A stretch of 64,000 nucleotides of DNA from assembly GCA_902572075.1 (NCBI GenBank), contig CACGER010000003.1, positions 1-64,000 on the forward strand, written 5' to 3'. The notes beneath the pieces were generated by a model that ran no database searches, was not told the DNA's origin, and saw only the letters and a program-made list of their open reading frames with translations. The translations under genes were made by a program, and so were the position numbers. The DNA is from an uncultured Prochlorococcus sp. (GTDB lineage Bacteria; Cyanobacteriota; Cyanobacteriia; PCC-6307; Cyanobiaceae). Positions 39,100-50,341 of this stretch are shown here, piece by piece (positions within the stretch are counted from its first letter, which is position 1; each line of letters opens with the position of its first letter).

Positions 39100-40625
39100 T
39101 TTAGTACTGATGTGATATTTAAATGTTTATCAAATTCGTTGGCAAGATTATCAATAATTGATTCTCTTTTCTTTTTATAAGGTATTGATTTTTTATTTAA
39201 TGTAGGTAAATTTTTGCTCTTCCTTATTAAATTTATATATTGATCTCTCCAATTATCGTTTTCAAATATCCCATGAATGTAAGTACCTGCAATTGTTCCA
39301 CCTTCTTTATTTTCTCTATACCATCCTAGATTTAAGTCTTTAAATAAAGGTTTAATATTTACCAAGGTTTGGGTATATTCTAATTCAGTCTGGCCATTAT
39401 GAATTTCAAATCCATTTATTTTTGAATGGCACGGCCATAATGATTCAGAATTGATTTGTCTCGTTAATTTATTTTCAAAGAAAGTTGTTCTTATTGGCAG
39501 TAATCCTATGCCTTTAATTTTTTGTTCTGAATAACTTACAGATCCCTCTTTTAAAAAAGGGTCTTCAAGCGATGTTCCTAACATTTGAAACCCTCCACAA
39601 ATGCCAATAATATTTCCTTTATTATTTGAATAATTTTTTATATCCTGAGATAAACCACATTCTTCAAGAAAAATTTGATCTTTAATAGTTTGTTTACTAC
39701 CAGGAAGGACAATAAAGTCAAACTTATTTAAGTTTTGGGATTCTCTTATCCATTCAATTAATATTGTTTCTTCATTTTCCAATGGATCGAAATCCGAAAA
39801 ATTACTTATAGATGGTAATTTTATAATCCCAACTTTGATTTCAGGATTTGAGAAACGTGATTTTTTTTCTATTAAATCTAAAGAATCTTCTGGGGGAAAT
39901 GAATCATTTAACCATGGAATAATTCCAATGACAGGGATTTGAGTTTTACTTTCTATCCATTTTTTCCCTTCTTCAAATAATGAAAGGTCACCTCTAAATT
40001 TATTTACAATAATCCCCTTAATAAGTTTTTTTTCATCTGGTTTCATTAATTCAAGGGTTCCGATTATTTGAGCAAATACTCCTCCCCTTTCAATATCAGT
40101 AACCAAAATGCAATTTGCATTTAAGTACTTTGCAATTCTTAAATTAGTGAGATCTCTATGAATCAAATTCATCTCTACGGGACTTCCAGCCCCTTCGATA
40201 ATTAAACGGCAATTCGGATTTCGTTCGTAAATAGACTTTAAACTTTTTTTAATTACTTTCCAGCCTGGAATAAACCAATCTTGGTAGTAATTTTTGGCGG
40301 TTGTTATTCCTATACTTTTGCCTAAGTGGATAACCTCGCTTAATGAATTGCCCTGCGGTTTTAATAAAATGGGATTCATCTCAGCACAGGGATTAATACC
40401 ACAAGCAAAAGCTTGAAGAGCTTGTGAATATGCCATCTCTCCACCATCCCAATCTACCCAAGCGTTGTTACTCATATTTTGTCCTTTAAAAGGTATTGGC
40501 TCTTCTCCTAAATTTTTAAGAATCCTGCAAATAGCAGTAACGGTTAATGATTTCCCTGCGCCGCTGCAAGTTCCCAAAACCATAATTGGTTTTTTAATAT
40601 CATGTAATTTTGCTTCTAACTCCAT
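39096..40625 (-). CDS. cobQ: cobyric acid synthase
   Basis: IMVLGTCSGAGKSLTVTAICRIL, FKGQNMSNNAWVDWDGGEMAYSQALQA, GICGGFQMLG. Confidence 0.96.
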   Translation of the reverse strand: MELEAKLHDIKKPIMVLGTCSGAGKSLTVTAICRILKNLGEEPIPFKGQNMSNNAWVDWDGGEMAYSQALQAFACGINPCAEMNPILLKPQGNSLSEVIHLGKSIGITTAKNYYQDWFIPGWKVIKKSLKSIYERNPNCRLIIEGAGSPVEMNLIHRDLTNLRIAKYLNANCILVTDIERGGVFAQIIGTLELMKPDEKKLIKGIIVNKFRGDLSLFEEGKKWIESKTQIPVIGIIPWLNDSFPPEDSLDLIEKKSRFSNPEIKVGIIKLPSISNFSDFDPLENEETILIEWIRESQNLNKFDFIVLPGSKQTIKDQIFLEECGLSQDIKNYSNNKGNIIGICGGFQMLGTSLEDPFLKEGSVSYSEQKIKGIGLLPIRTTFFENKLTRQINSESLWPCHSKINGFEIHNGQTELEYTQTLVNIKPLFKDLNLGWYRENKEGGTIAGTYIHGIFENDNWRDQYINLIRKSKNLPTLNKKSIPYKKKRESIIDNLANEFDKHLNITSVLN

Positions 40626-40691
40626 TGGTAATTTTTATTAATTTTGAAATTTATTAATTAGTAAATTGAATTATAATTTTATAAAAAATTT

Positions 40692-41303
40692 GTGTTAATT
40701 CTAGCCTCTGCTTCCCAATCTAGAAAGAAATTACTTGAAAATTGTCAAATAGATTTTATTCAAATATCAAGTGGCTTTGATGAAACTACTATCAAAGAAA
40801 AAAATATATTTAATTTAGCTTTAGAGTTATCTTTTCAAAAGGCTAATACTTTATCTAAAAATATTCAAAAAATATCATTGCCAGAAAAATTTAATTATGG
40901 TCCTTTAGAAATCCTTGGATGTGATTCAATTTTTGAATTTAAAGGTGAAGCTTATGGAAAACCATCTAATAAAGAAGAGGCACTTGCTAGATGGAAAAAA
41001 ATGTCTGGAGAATTTGGATATTTACATACGGGTCATACTCTAATAATTGGAAATTTAGATGCAACCTCAAATATTTTTAAAATTACTGAAATAATAAAAA
41101 AAACAGTAAGTTCAAGAGTTTATTTTTCTAATTTGGAAGATTGGGAGATCAAGAGTTATGTAGATACAAATGAACCTTTATATTGCGCCGGAGGATTTGC
41201 ATTGGAAGGTATAGGCGGTAAATATATAGAAAAAATAGAAGGTTGTTTTAGTAATGTAATGGGTTTAAGTTTGCCATGGCTCAGAGACAATTTAAATAGA
41301 TAA
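40692..41303 (+). CDS. maf: Maf-like nucleotide pyrophosphatase
   Basis: [34 protein letters not shown] start. Confidence 0.93.
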   Translation: MLILASASQSRKKLLENCQIDFIQISSGFDETTIKEKNIFNLALELSFQKANTLSKNIQKISLPEKFNYGPLEILGCDSIFEFKGEAYGKPSNKEEALARWKKMSGEFGYLHTGHTLIIGNLDATSNIFKITEIIKKTVSSRVYFSNLEDWEIKSYVDTNEPLYCAGGFALEGIGGKYIEKIEGCFSNVMGLSLPWLRDNLNR

Positions 41304-41312
41304 TAAATTGAG

Positions 41313-41347
41313 CAAAAAAAAACCCTATCTATAGATAGGGCTTTTTA
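41313..41347. terminator. bidirectional terminator between maf and psbC
   Basis: AAAAAAAAACCCTATCT-AT-AGATAGGGCTTTTT. Confidence 0.88.
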
Positions 41348-41362
41348 TCGATGATATAGAAA

Positions 41363-42745
41363 TTAATCTAAATCAGGCATTTCTAGAGCTGGTTCACTCT
41401 TTCTGTCGATTCCTTTTTCGAAACCAGCAGCGGCTGCTCTAGCACGTCCAGCATGCCAAAGGTGACCGATGAATGTAAACCATCCTAGGAAGAATTGAGC
41501 TGCAGCTAACCACTGTCTTAAGTTAACGAAGTTAACAGCATTAGGCTCTGTAATGATTCCACCAACAGAGTTGATAGAAGCGTTAGGAGCATGAGTCATA
41601 TATTCAGCAGCTCTTCTTACCTGCCAAGGCTGAATATCATTCTGGATTTTCTCAAGGCTCAAACCGTTAGGTCCTCTTAAAGGCTCTAACCATGGACCTC
41701 TGAAATCCCAAAATCTCATTGTTTCGCCACCAAATATAATTTCACCAGTAGGAGATCTCATGAGATACTTACCTAGACCTGTTGGTCCCATTGTTGAACC
41801 TACGTTAGCTCCAATTCTTTGATCTCTCACTAGGAAAGTAAAGCTTTGAGCCTGTGAAGCTTCAGCATTTGTTGGACCATAAAATTCTGAAGGGTAAGCA
41901 GTGTTGTTAAACCAAATGAATGTTGAAGCAATAAAACTTGCTACACAAATTCCACCAAGAGCGTAACTTAATAGTCCTTCACCATTCCAGATAAAAGCTC
42001 TTCTTGCCCATCCAAAAGGTTTGGTAAAGATATGGAATATTCCTCCAATGATTGCAGTAATACCCACGTAAACATGTCCACCAACAATATCTTCGATGGA
42101 GTTAACACCGATTATTGAACCAGCTCCTCCCCATGGAGATCTGAATAAATAACCAAGAATAACTCTCGGATCCAAGGTTGGGTTTACAAGTCTGACTTCA
42201 CCACCACCTGGTGCCCATGTGTCATATGCACCGCCAATAAAACACCAGTTTACTGACCATGCTAGTGCACCTACACCTAAAACAATCAAATGATATCCGA
42301 GGATATTTGTCATTTGATTTTTATCTCTCCAATCGGTTGAGAAAAATGGAAAATCTTCTTCAAGTTTTTCTGGACCTGCTAATGAATGGTAAATACCACC
42401 AAAACCAAGTACAGCGGAAGCTATCAAATGAACCACGCCTGCTTGGAAGAAAGGCATGATATCAGTAACTTCACCACCTGGGCCTATCCCATAGCCAAAC
42501 ATTGCAACGTGTGGCATACAGATTAAACCTTGCTCCCACATTGGTTTATCAAAAGTAAAATGATTAACCTCAAAGAGCATCATTGCTCCCGCCCAAAAGA
42601 CTATTAGTCCAGAGTGAGCAATGTGAGCTCCTAATAAACGTCCAGATAAATTGATTAATCTAGCGTTACCTACATACCAGGCATAACCAGTTTCCTCAAT
42701 ACTTTGGTTTGGAGCTCTTAATAAATTATTAAAGGGCGTTTCCAC
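41363..42745 (-). CDS. psbC: photosystem II CP43 protein
   Basis: GTG start at 42745 ([14 protein letters not shown]) preceded by GAGGAGG; overlaps psbD 3' end by 17 bp; ORF track ATG at 42772 is also in frame. Confidence 0.96.
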   Translation of the reverse strand: METPFNNLLRAPNQSIEETGYAWYVGNARLINLSGRLLGAHIAHSGLIVFWAGAMMLFEVNHFTFDKPMWEQGLICMPHVAMFGYGIGPGGEVTDIMPFFQAGVVHLIASAVLGFGGIYHSLAGPEKLEEDFPFFSTDWRDKNQMTNILGYHLIVLGVGALAWSVNWCFIGGAYDTWAPGGGEVRLVNPTLDPRVILGYLFRSPWGGAGSIIGVNSIEDIVGGHVYVGITAIIGGIFHIFTKPFGWARRAFIWNGEGLLSYALGGICVASFIASTFIWFNNTAYPSEFYGPTNAEASQAQSFTFLVRDQRIGANVGSTMGPTGLGKYLMRSPTGEIIFGGETMRFWDFRGPWLEPLRGPNGLSLEKIQNDIQPWQVRRAAEYMTHAPNASINSVGGIITEPNAVNFVNLRQWLAAAQFFLGWFTFIGHLWHAGRARAAAAGFEKGIDRKSEPALEMPDLD

Positions 42746-43805
42746 GTGGAAGAACCTCCTCAGGGAATACAAAGTTTTCGTGTGGTTGATCCACAGAAGA
42801 CATCCATGCTCGCATACCTTCGTTCAAAAGTATATTTTTTGTATAGAAAGTTTCAAATTCTGGATCTTCTGCTGCACGGATTTCTTGGCTTACGAAATCA
42901 TAAGCTCTTAAGTTTAGTGCTAGGCCGACAATACCAATTGAAGATGTCCACATACCCATAACAGGTACAAATAGCATCAAGAAATGTAAGAAACGCTTGT
43001 TTGAGAAAGCAATACCGAAGATTTGACTCCAAAATCTATTCGCTGTAATCATTGAATAAGTTTCTTCTTCTTGAGTTGGGTCAAAAGCTCTAAATGTTGA
43101 ACTTTGAACCTTACCATCTGTATAAATACTTGTATCTTCGTACAAAGTATTTTGTACTGTAGCTCCATGAATAGCGCAAAGTAGAGCACCACCAAGAATT
43201 CCAGCAACACCCATCATGTGAAATGGATTTAAAGTAATATTATGAAAACCTTGAATGAACAGAATGTAACGGAAGATTGCTGCAACACCGAATGAAGGTG
43301 CGAAGAACCAACTATGCTGTCCTAAAGGATAAATAAGGAAAATACTTGTAAATACTGCAATTACTGCTGAGAATGCTAAAGCGTTGTATGGTCTAATTCC
43401 AACAAGGCCAGCAATTTCAAACTGACGAAGCATAAAACCAATTAGGCCAAATACTCCATGTAATGCAACGAAGTTCCAAAGTCCACCAAGCTGTAGCCAT
43501 CTTACGAAACTACCTTGGGCTTCAGGACCCCATAAAAATAGAAGACTGTGTCCCATGGCATCACCAGGGGTACTTACAGCTGCTGTTAAAAAGTTACAAC
43601 CTTCAAGGTATGAGCTTGCAACTCCATGTGTGTACCATGAGGTAACAAATGTTGTTCCGACGAACCAACCACCTATAGCAAGATATGCACAAGGAAGTAA
43701 AAGTAGTCCGGACCAACCAATAAATACAAAGCGGTCGCGCTTCAACCAATCATCAAGGACATCAAACCATCCTCTTTGTGGGGCGCTACCAACTGCGATC
43801 GTCAT
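42729..43805 (-). CDS. psbD: photosystem II D2 protein
   Basis: [41 protein letters not shown]. Confidence 0.98.
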   Translation of the reverse strand: MTIAVGSAPQRGWFDVLDDWLKRDRFVFIGWSGLLLLPCAYLAIGGWFVGTTFVTSWYTHGVASSYLEGCNFLTAAVSTPGDAMGHSLLFLWGPEAQGSFVRWLQLGGLWNFVALHGVFGLIGFMLRQFEIAGLVGIRPYNALAFSAVIAVFTSIFLIYPLGQHSWFFAPSFGVAAIFRYILFIQGFHNITLNPFHMMGVAGILGGALLCAIHGATVQNTLYEDTSIYTDGKVQSSTFRAFDPTQEEETYSMITANRFWSQIFGIAFSNKRFLHFLMLFVPVMGMWTSSIGIVGLALNLRAYDFVSQEIRAAEDPEFETFYTKNILLNEGMRAWMSSVDQPHENFVFPEEVLPRGNAL

Positions 43806-43987
43806 GAGAAATCGTTTTTTAGCTTCGGGATACGCAGTGACTGTAACAAAGATTGAGAGTAATGTGGGGAAATATTTGAATATCTGAAATGCCTTGTAAA
43901 GCTTTCCTGACTTTTTTATTAAAAATTAGGTAAGAATACTGCCTTAGTTTGTTAAATTATCTGATATCAGGCCTAAAAATATAAAAA

Positions 43988-44545
43988 ATGAATTCAGACC
44001 TCACGTCTTTCGATAAAATCGAACAAAAAATTGGCGGATCAAGAAAAATTTCAAATTACATTATTGGAGGAATGTTAACGATAGGAGGAATTGGGTTCCT
44101 TTTGGCCTCTATATCTAGCTACACAGGAAGGGATTTATTACCTTTAGGAAATCCTTCAACTTTATTGTTTATCCCTCAAGGAATAATAATGGGAGCATAC
44201 GGAGTAATAGCCAATTTATTAAATTTTTACTTGTGGTATTTGGTTTACATAAACTTTGGATCAGGGAGTAACTATTTTGATAAATCATCAAAATCTGTTG
44301 AAATAAAAAGAAAAGGATTATTCAAAAATATTGAAGTTAAATTGAATTTCGATGAAATTAAATCGGTAAAGTTGGATATTAGTGAAGGATTTAATCCTAG
44401 AAGAAGAATTGCTTTAGTACTAAAAGGTAGAAAAAAACCTCTCCCTTTAAGCGGTGCAGGTGAACTGAAACCACTGCTTCAAGTTGAAGAAGAGGGAGCT
44501 CGTCTGGCTAAATTTTTGGATGTTAATTTGGAGGGCTTAAAATAA
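43988..44545 (+). CDS. ycf4: photosystem I assembly protein Ycf4
   Basis: GSRKISNYIIGGMLTIGGIGFLLASISSYTGRDLLPLGNPSTLLFIPQGIIMGAYG. Confidence 0.95.
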   Translation: MNSDLTSFDKIEQKIGGSRKISNYIIGGMLTIGGIGFLLASISSYTGRDLLPLGNPSTLLFIPQGIIMGAYGVIANLLNFYLWYLVYINFGSGSNYFDKSSKSVEIKRKGLFKNIEVKLNFDEIKSVKLDISEGFNPRRRIALVLKGRKKPLPLSGAGELKPLLQVEEEGARLAKFLDVNLEGLK

Positions 44546-44586
44546 AAAAAAAATATCTTATAAGAACATTATCTTTTATACAGTTT

Positions 44587-45198
44587 TTGTTTTTGTTGCA
44601 AGCTTGTAGTTATAAAAATAAGGTTGATTCAAATTATTACTGCAAAAAACTTAAATTTAGTTGTATACAGAGTAATAAAATAGTTAATTTTAAAACTTCA
44701 AAAGGTGATTTTGAGGTTGAATTATTTGGTAAAGATAACCCAGTCACAGTATCAAACTTTCTTGAAAACATAGATAATGATATTTACCTAAATCAAAAAT
44801 TTTATAAAATAATAATTTATCCCCAAATAAGATTTATACATGGTGGTGTTAATGCAGAAAATAAACTTTATATTGAACGAAAACAAAACCTGAATAAGAC
44901 AAGTTCATTAATACCTTTAGAAATAAAATTCAAAGAAGAAATTAATCCAAGATATAATTATCAAATAAAAAATCCAAATGAAACTAAGAATTTAGTTAAT
45001 ACTTTTGAGAGTGGTTCAATAGCCATGGTTAAAAGCGGTAAGGATAAGTCTTCATCTACTGAATTCTTTCTTGTAACTAATAAGATCCCAGAACTGGATG
45101 GAAGGTATTCGAATTTCGGAAAAATTATTAAAGGATTGGATGTCCTTAAAAAAATAAATAAAGAAGACTATATCAAGTCAGTCCAGATATATAATTAA
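44587..45198 (+). CDS. cyclophilin-type peptidyl-prolyl isomerase, lipoprotein
   Basis: LLQAC lipobox; [28 protein letters not shown]...[45 protein letters not shown]; signal peptide n-region extends upstream to about 44542. Confidence 0.85.
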   Translation: MFLLQACSYKNKVDSNYYCKKLKFSCIQSNKIVNFKTSKGDFEVELFGKDNPVTVSNFLENIDNDIYLNQKFYKIIIYPQIRFIHGGVNAENKLYIERKQNLNKTSSLIPLEIKFKEEINPRYNYQIKNPNETKNLVNTFESGSIAMVKSGKDKSSSTEFFLVTNKIPELDGRYSNFGKIIKGLDVLKKINKEDYIKSVQIYN

Positions 45199-45719
45199 AT
45201 TTCAAGAGAATATTTGTTTATTTTCAACATTTCTGTATTAACTCCTGAAGAGCGTTTAAGAGCCACTTTCCCAGTCCTCGCTATTTCAAGGATACCGTAT
45301 GGCTCGAGTAATTTCTCCAAGGCAACTAACTTCCCAGGATCTCCAACGACTTCGAGAGTTAAGGCCATATCTGATACATCAACAACTTTTGCACGGAAAA
45401 TCTGAACTATATCAAGGATATTACTTCTGGTATCTTCTTTAGATGAAACTTTTAGTAACATCAATTCCCTTTCAACAGCTGCGAGATTAGTAAAATCTAC
45501 AACTCCCAGAACATTAAATAACTTATTAAGCTGCTTTGTCATTTGTTGAAGAGTTTCATCATCACCTTCCACTACCATTGTTAACCTTGAAATTCCTTTA
45601 GATTCTGCAGGTCCTACTGCAAGGCTATCTATATTGAATCCCCTTCTAGCAAATAGACCCGAGATTCTACTCAAGGCTCCCGATTCGTCTTCTACAAGAA
45701 CTGATAATGTATGTTTCAT
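45195..45719 (-). CDS. ilvN: acetolactate synthase small subunit
   Basis: [39 protein letters not shown]. Confidence 0.97.
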   Translation of the reverse strand: MKHTLSVLVEDESGALSRISGLFARRGFNIDSLAVGPAESKGISRLTMVVEGDDETLQQMTKQLNKLFNVLGVVDFTNLAAVERELMLLKVSSKEDTRSNILDIVQIFRAKVVDVSDMALTLEVVGDPGKLVALEKLLEPYGILEIARTGKVALKRSSGVNTEMLKINKYSLEI

Positions 45720-45722
45720 ATT

Positions 45723-46667
45723 TTAAAAGATTTTTAAATCTCTAATCCATTCATAAGAGATTCTATTGAATACTGATGGATCTTCATCATGTATACAATG
45801 CCCTGAATTAGATACTATTTTTAATTTTACCCATCTATGGAAATTTGCAATCTTTTTACCAACAAACAAAGGTATGAAATTATCTTTTTCTCCCCAAATT
45901 AATAAAAAAGGAACTTTTTTTGAGGCGCTAAGTTTTCTCAAAAGGTAAGAAGCTTGAAATTTTTCACCTCTTGAAGACATTCCAATACACATCGCTCTTA
46001 ATGATCTAGCTGAAGTTTTCCTTAAAACTGGTTTTGTCACCAAATCTACTAGTTCGCCATCAATATTGTCTTTTTTGAAATAGGCAGAATTCAATCCCAG
46101 CTTTATAACCCCTAATTTTGTTATTAAAAATAAAATAATCTCTAAAGGGAAAAATATAAAAAATATTGTTACTAGTCCATCTTGAAGTTTCTTTAATGGT
46201 GACTTTTTTGTTGTTGACTTTTTGTTTTCTTGGATTTGATCTGGCAGAGGCGATGCAATAACTGTTGCAATCTGATCATCAAATGAAACAGCACATGTTA
46301 ATGCCACCAATGATCCGAGGGAATTGCCAATAAGAATTACCTTCCCAGAATTCTTTGGTCTTATTACTTGTGAAATAAAGTCTTTAACTTGATTACACCA
46401 AATCTTATTATTTAATTTTCCAATTTGTCTTATCCCAGGTTGATCTGAATCTCCAAATCCTATTAAATCCAAAGAATATGAGGCACAATTCCTTTTCGCA
46501 AAATATTCTATATTGTTCCTCCAATGTTTTCGACTGGCGCCAAAGCCGTGAAGAAAGATTATTGGAATTTCATTATCTTCGCCTGAAACACTCCAACAAA
46601 CTTTAAAACCATTCCAATTCCAGAAATTAGGAATATTAATATTTTCTTCTTCAAAATTATTATTCAT
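45723..46667 (-). CDS. alpha/beta hydrolase
   Basis: PIIFLHGFGASRKHWRNNIEYFAK, LIGNSLGSLVAL, NSGHCIHDEDP. Confidence 0.92.
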   Translation of the reverse strand: MNNNFEEENINIPNFWNWNGFKVCWSVSGEDNEIPIIFLHGFGASRKHWRNNIEYFAKRNCASYSLDLIGFGDSDQPGIRQIGKLNNKIWCNQVKDFISQVIRPKNSGKVILIGNSLGSLVALTCAVSFDDQIATVIASPLPDQIQENKKSTTKKSPLKKLQDGLVTIFFIFFPLEIILFLITKLGVIKLGLNSAYFKKDNIDGELVDLVTKPVLRKTSARSLRAMCIGMSSRGEKFQASYLLRKLSASKKVPFLLIWGEKDNFIPLFVGKKIANFHRWVKLKIVSNSGHCIHDEDPSVFNRISYEWIRDLKIF

Positions 46668-46753
46668 AAAATTTTCAAGATATTTGCATTATCTCCTTTT
46701 TTAACAAATAAATGTATATTGAATGTAAATTATAGTAATCATTCGATTTTACT

Positions 46754-46852
46754 ATGGCAAAAGAAATTTTTAGTATCGCGGCAGTTTTTTGGATACTGAT
46801 ACCAATAGGATTGGTTGGTGGAGCATTATTATTAAAGTTTCAGGGAGATTGA
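46754..46852 (+). CDS. petM: cytochrome b6f complex subunit PetM
   Basis: 32-aa [35 protein letters not shown]. Confidence 0.95.
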
Positions 46853-46910
46853 TTCTCACGAACACATCACAAATTGAGTTATTGTCTACAGGTTAAGTAA
46901 ATCTTAAAAT

Positions 46911-47873
46911 ATGAAGATTCTTTTAGTAGGAGCAACAGGTACACTTGGGAGGCAAATAGCTAAGCAAGCTATTGAAGATGGACATGAAGTTAGATGCTTT
47001 GTAAGAAACCCAAGAAAAGCTTCCTTTCTTCAAGAGTGGGGTTGTGAACTGACAAAAGGAAACTTATTGAATTCTTCTGATATTGAATATGCATTGCAAG
47101 ATATTGAAGTTGTTATTGATGCTGCTACCAGTAAACCAGATGATCCTAGAAGCATTTATGAAATAGATTGGGATGGAAAGGTCAATTTGTTCAATGCTTG
47201 TGAATCTTTAAATGTAAAAAGAGTAATATTCCTTTCAATTCTTCTAACAGAAAAATTTAGAAATGTTCCATTAATGGACATTAAATATTGTACTGAAAAA
47301 CTTCTTGAGAAATCTGATCTAGAATATACAATTTTTAAATGCGCAGCTTTTATGCAAGGAGTTATAAGTCAATTTGCTATCCCAATTTTAGATAGTCAAG
47401 CAGTATGGATGAGTGGAACTCCAACTAAAATCGCATACATGAATACTCAAGACATGGCAAAAGTTATTGTCGCAGCAGTTAATAATCCAAAAACTCATAG
47501 ATTAACATTGCCATTGGTTGGTCCCAAAGCATGGGACTCAAACGAAGTAATATCCTTATGTGAAAAATTTAGCGAAAAGAAGGCTAAAATTTTTAGAGTT
47601 TCACCTTTTATAATTAGTGCCACTCAGAAAGTAGTTTCTTTTTTCCAAGACTCTTTAAATGTTGCTGAAAGATTGGCTTTCGCTGAAGTAACTAGTAGTG
47701 GTGAATCATTAGATGCTGACATGAGCAAAACTTACGAAATATTGGAACTTAAAAAAGATGATATGACCTCTCTTGAGAGTTATATAAAGGAGTACTACCA
47801 ACAAATACTAAAAAGATTAAGGGAAATGGAAGCAGATCTAAATATTGAGGAAAAAAAGAGACTTCCCTTTTAG
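46911..47873 (+). CDS. ycf39: NmrA-like NAD(P)-binding protein (Ycf39-like)
   Basis: MKILLVGATGTLGRQIAKQAIEDGHEVRCFVRNPRKASFLQEWGCELTKGNLL. Confidence 0.9.
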   Translation: MKILLVGATGTLGRQIAKQAIEDGHEVRCFVRNPRKASFLQEWGCELTKGNLLNSSDIEYALQDIEVVIDAATSKPDDPRSIYEIDWDGKVNLFNACESLNVKRVIFLSILLTEKFRNVPLMDIKYCTEKLLEKSDLEYTIFKCAAFMQGVISQFAIPILDSQAVWMSGTPTKIAYMNTQDMAKVIVAAVNNPKTHRLTLPLVGPKAWDSNEVISLCEKFSEKKAKIFRVSPFIISATQKVVSFFQDSLNVAERLAFAEVTSSGESLDADMSKTYEILELKKDDMTSLESYIKEYYQQILKRLREMEADLNIEEKKRLPF

Positions 47874-47927
47874 TATTGCAATTTTTGACTAATGTAGTAT
47901 ATTTGTACTATAAAAAATTAATTGATT

Positions 47928-48140
47928 ATGTCCGTTTCTAAAACTAAAAATCTTGAAAGAAAACTAGATAATTTTGCAAAAGAAGCAAGAAATGAATTGA
48001 ATAATGTTTGCGGATCTTCATTGTGGGAAAGCCTTGGGTTTCTTTTTTTTGATCAATTAGAAGATTCTGAAAAAATTGCGAAAGCAAATTTTTACTATGG
48101 TCAACTTCAAATAATTAATGAAATTAAATTTTCAATTTGA
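47928..48140 (+). CDS. conserved hypothetical
   Basis: ATG at 47928; SVSKTKNLERKLDNFAKEARNELNN. Confidence 0.45.
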   Translation: MSVSKTKNLERKLDNFAKEARNELNNVCGSSLWESLGFLFFDQLEDSEKIAKANFYYGQLQIINEIKFSI

Positions 48141-48232
48141 ATTGAATTTCATTTTTTTACGTATGTAATTTTTCTTAAATTAATTTTGGCCAATCTTTTT
48201 CTGATAATATGAACATAGTAAAAGATTAATTA

Positions 48233-48499
48233 ATGATTGAAACTTCAGGTGTAATAGAAAAAGAGCAGGGAAATGGATTTTATTTGGTTACCTTAGAAAA
48301 ACCTGAAGGACATCAATGTTTATGTAGAGCTGCCGGTAAATTGACTAAATTTAGAATTAAATTATTAGCTGGAGACAAAGTGTTAGTTGAGATAAGTCCC
48401 TATGATCTTTCTAGAGGGAGGATAACTTACAGAGAGAGAAATGCAGGTAACGCTAAACCTACTACTAACAAAAATAATCCAAAGAGGAATAATAAGTAA
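48233..48499 (+). CDS. translation initiation factor IF-1-like protein
   Basis: MIETSGVIEKEQGNGFYLVTLEKPEGHQCLCRAAGKLTKFRIKLLAGDKVLVEISPYDLSRGRITYRERN. Confidence 0.8.
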   Translation: MIETSGVIEKEQGNGFYLVTLEKPEGHQCLCRAAGKLTKFRIKLLAGDKVLVEISPYDLSRGRITYRERNAGNAKPTTNKNNPKRNNK

Positions 48500-48508
48500 A
48501 CAGTTACT

Positions 48509-49885
48509 TTAGATAATATTCTTTATTGCTTCTTTAAACTCACTTCTTTGTTTAACACCTTGCCATTGTTTTTTTAAGAGTTTTTCTTTAAATAGTTGAA
48601 CTGTTGGTGTGCCGTTAATTCCAGCCTGTTTTGCAATATCTTGATCTTTATCAATATCTATTTCAACGCCAAGGACTGCACCATTAAGTTCTTTAATTAT
48701 TCTTTTTAACTGAGGTTTCAAAACATGACATGGTCCGCAGCTTGGTGAACTAAAAATTACTAAGATTGGTTTTTTACTCTCATGATAAAGTTTCCTTAAT
48801 GCATAACTTCCTTTTTGCCATTCAGAGTTTGAATCGAAGGTAACTTCATTAACTTCTTCTTCATTAAAATCTGATGAATTAAGTTTTTTTTCTGGTTCGG
48901 GTGTTTCTCTGACTATAGTTTTTGCTAAGTTTTTCTCTGCTAACCACCTTTCGGTAGCTAATGCTGCCATGCATCCAGTCCCTGCAGCGGTAACTCCTTG
49001 CCTCCACTCAGAATCAACAACATCACCTGCTGCGAAGATGCCTTCAATAGATGTTTCTGGCCTTCCTGATTTGCAAGCAATGTATCCTTTATTATCTAAA
49101 TCAATTTTATTGCCTAAGAAGTTCGTATTTGGTGTGTGACCTATGGCGTAAAACAGACCTTTAATATTGATTTCCCCTTTACCTTCGTGAGAGTGAATAG
49201 TTTCTATTCTTTCAAGCCATTCAGAACCATCAGCTTTATCAACTTTTGTATTCCAATGAATTTCTATCTTTGGGTTAGCTTTTACTCTATCTACCATTGC
49301 TGCGCTAGCCCTTAATTTTTCTGATCGAACAATCAAATGCACTTTGCTTCCATACTTTGTGAGATATGCTGCTTCTTCACATGCAGAGTCGCCCCCGCCA
49401 ACAACAGCTAATTCTTCATCTCTAAATTGAGGGGTCGCTCCATCACAAATTGCACAAGCGCTTATTCCTTTACTCCAGAATTTATCTTCATTTATCACGC
49501 CTAATCTATTTGCACTTGCTCCAGTTGCAATAATAATTGAGTTAGATTTTATAGTTCCTTCTAAAGTTTTTAATTCAAAGGGATGTGAGTCGGTATTAAT
49601 CGAGACTACATCACTTTCGTATAAATTAGTGCCCCATCTTTCTGCTTGAGCCTTCATTAGGTCCATCAATTCAGGACCCATTACTCCATCTGGAAAACCT
49701 GGATAATTTTCAACAAATGTTGTAGTCATTAATTGCCCACCTGGAATTCCACCAGAATTAAATCCTGTTACAAGTAATGGTTGAAGATTTGCTCGTGCGG
49801 CATATATTGCAGCAGTGTAACCAGCAGGACCAGACCCTATAATTACAACATTTTCTACATTTGTAATCTTCTCTTTATTTTCCAT
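48509..49885 (-). CDS. trxB: thioredoxin reductase with C-terminal thioredoxin domain (NTRC-type)
   Basis: VVIIGSGPAGYTAAIYAARA, SACAICDGATPQFRDEELAVVGGGDSACEEA; C-term FSSPSCGPCHVLKPQLKRI. Confidence 0.94.
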   Translation of the reverse strand: MENKEKITNVENVVIIGSGPAGYTAAIYAARANLQPLLVTGFNSGGIPGGQLMTTTFVENYPGFPDGVMGPELMDLMKAQAERWGTNLYESDVVSINTDSHPFELKTLEGTIKSNSIIIATGASANRLGVINEDKFWSKGISACAICDGATPQFRDEELAVVGGGDSACEEAAYLTKYGSKVHLIVRSEKLRASAAMVDRVKANPKIEIHWNTKVDKADGSEWLERIETIHSHEGKGEINIKGLFYAIGHTPNTNFLGNKIDLDNKGYIACKSGRPETSIEGIFAAGDVVDSEWRQGVTAAGTGCMAALATERWLAEKNLAKTIVRETPEPEKKLNSSDFNEEEVNEVTFDSNSEWQKGSYALRKLYHESKKPILVIFSSPSCGPCHVLKPQLKRIIKELNGAVLGVEIDIDKDQDIAKQAGINGTPTVQLFKEKLLKKQWQGVKQRSEFKEAIKNII

Positions 49886-49963
49886 TTATTTGCTAATTTC
49901 ACTTCTTATAATAATAAACAAACCCAAATAATGTAGGACGGGTTTCACTCGATCGTTTGTTAT

Positions 49964-50188
49964 TTAATCGTTGATTTTTTGGTCTAATAACTTTTTTAAC
50001 TCCTTTGGGAAGTTTAAAACAGAATCTTTTAAATTTTCGTTCTTTTCTCCAATATGTAATATCCACTCTCTAAATTCTTCTGCGATGGCATAACTGTCTT
50101 CATACCTTTCTAAAGTGTCCATTGCAGAAATCCTGTTGGTAGCCCAACAAGTTGCTATGTCGATCCTTTTTCTAAGGAAATTGTCCAT
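49964..50188 (-). CDS. conserved hypothetical
   Basis: 74 aa ORF. Confidence 0.5.
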   Translation of the reverse strand: MDNFLRKRIDIATCWATNRISAMDTLERYEDSYAIAEEFREWILHIGEKNENLKDSVLNFPKELKKLLDQKIND

Positions 50189-50341
50189 TTAATTTTTTAA
50201 GTTGTATATAGATAAACACATCAGATAACCTCCATATTGTCTAATAAGTTACAACTTAGTACTTCCAAACAATAATTTAATCTTTAATTTATATTTGAGC
50301 CAATTTTTGGATGAATTATAAAAAAATATAAAGAAATAGAG

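Noticed and set aside
43555-43887. Plus-strand 110-aa ORF inside psbD
   Set aside because: Shadow ORF of a highly conserved gene on the opposite strand.
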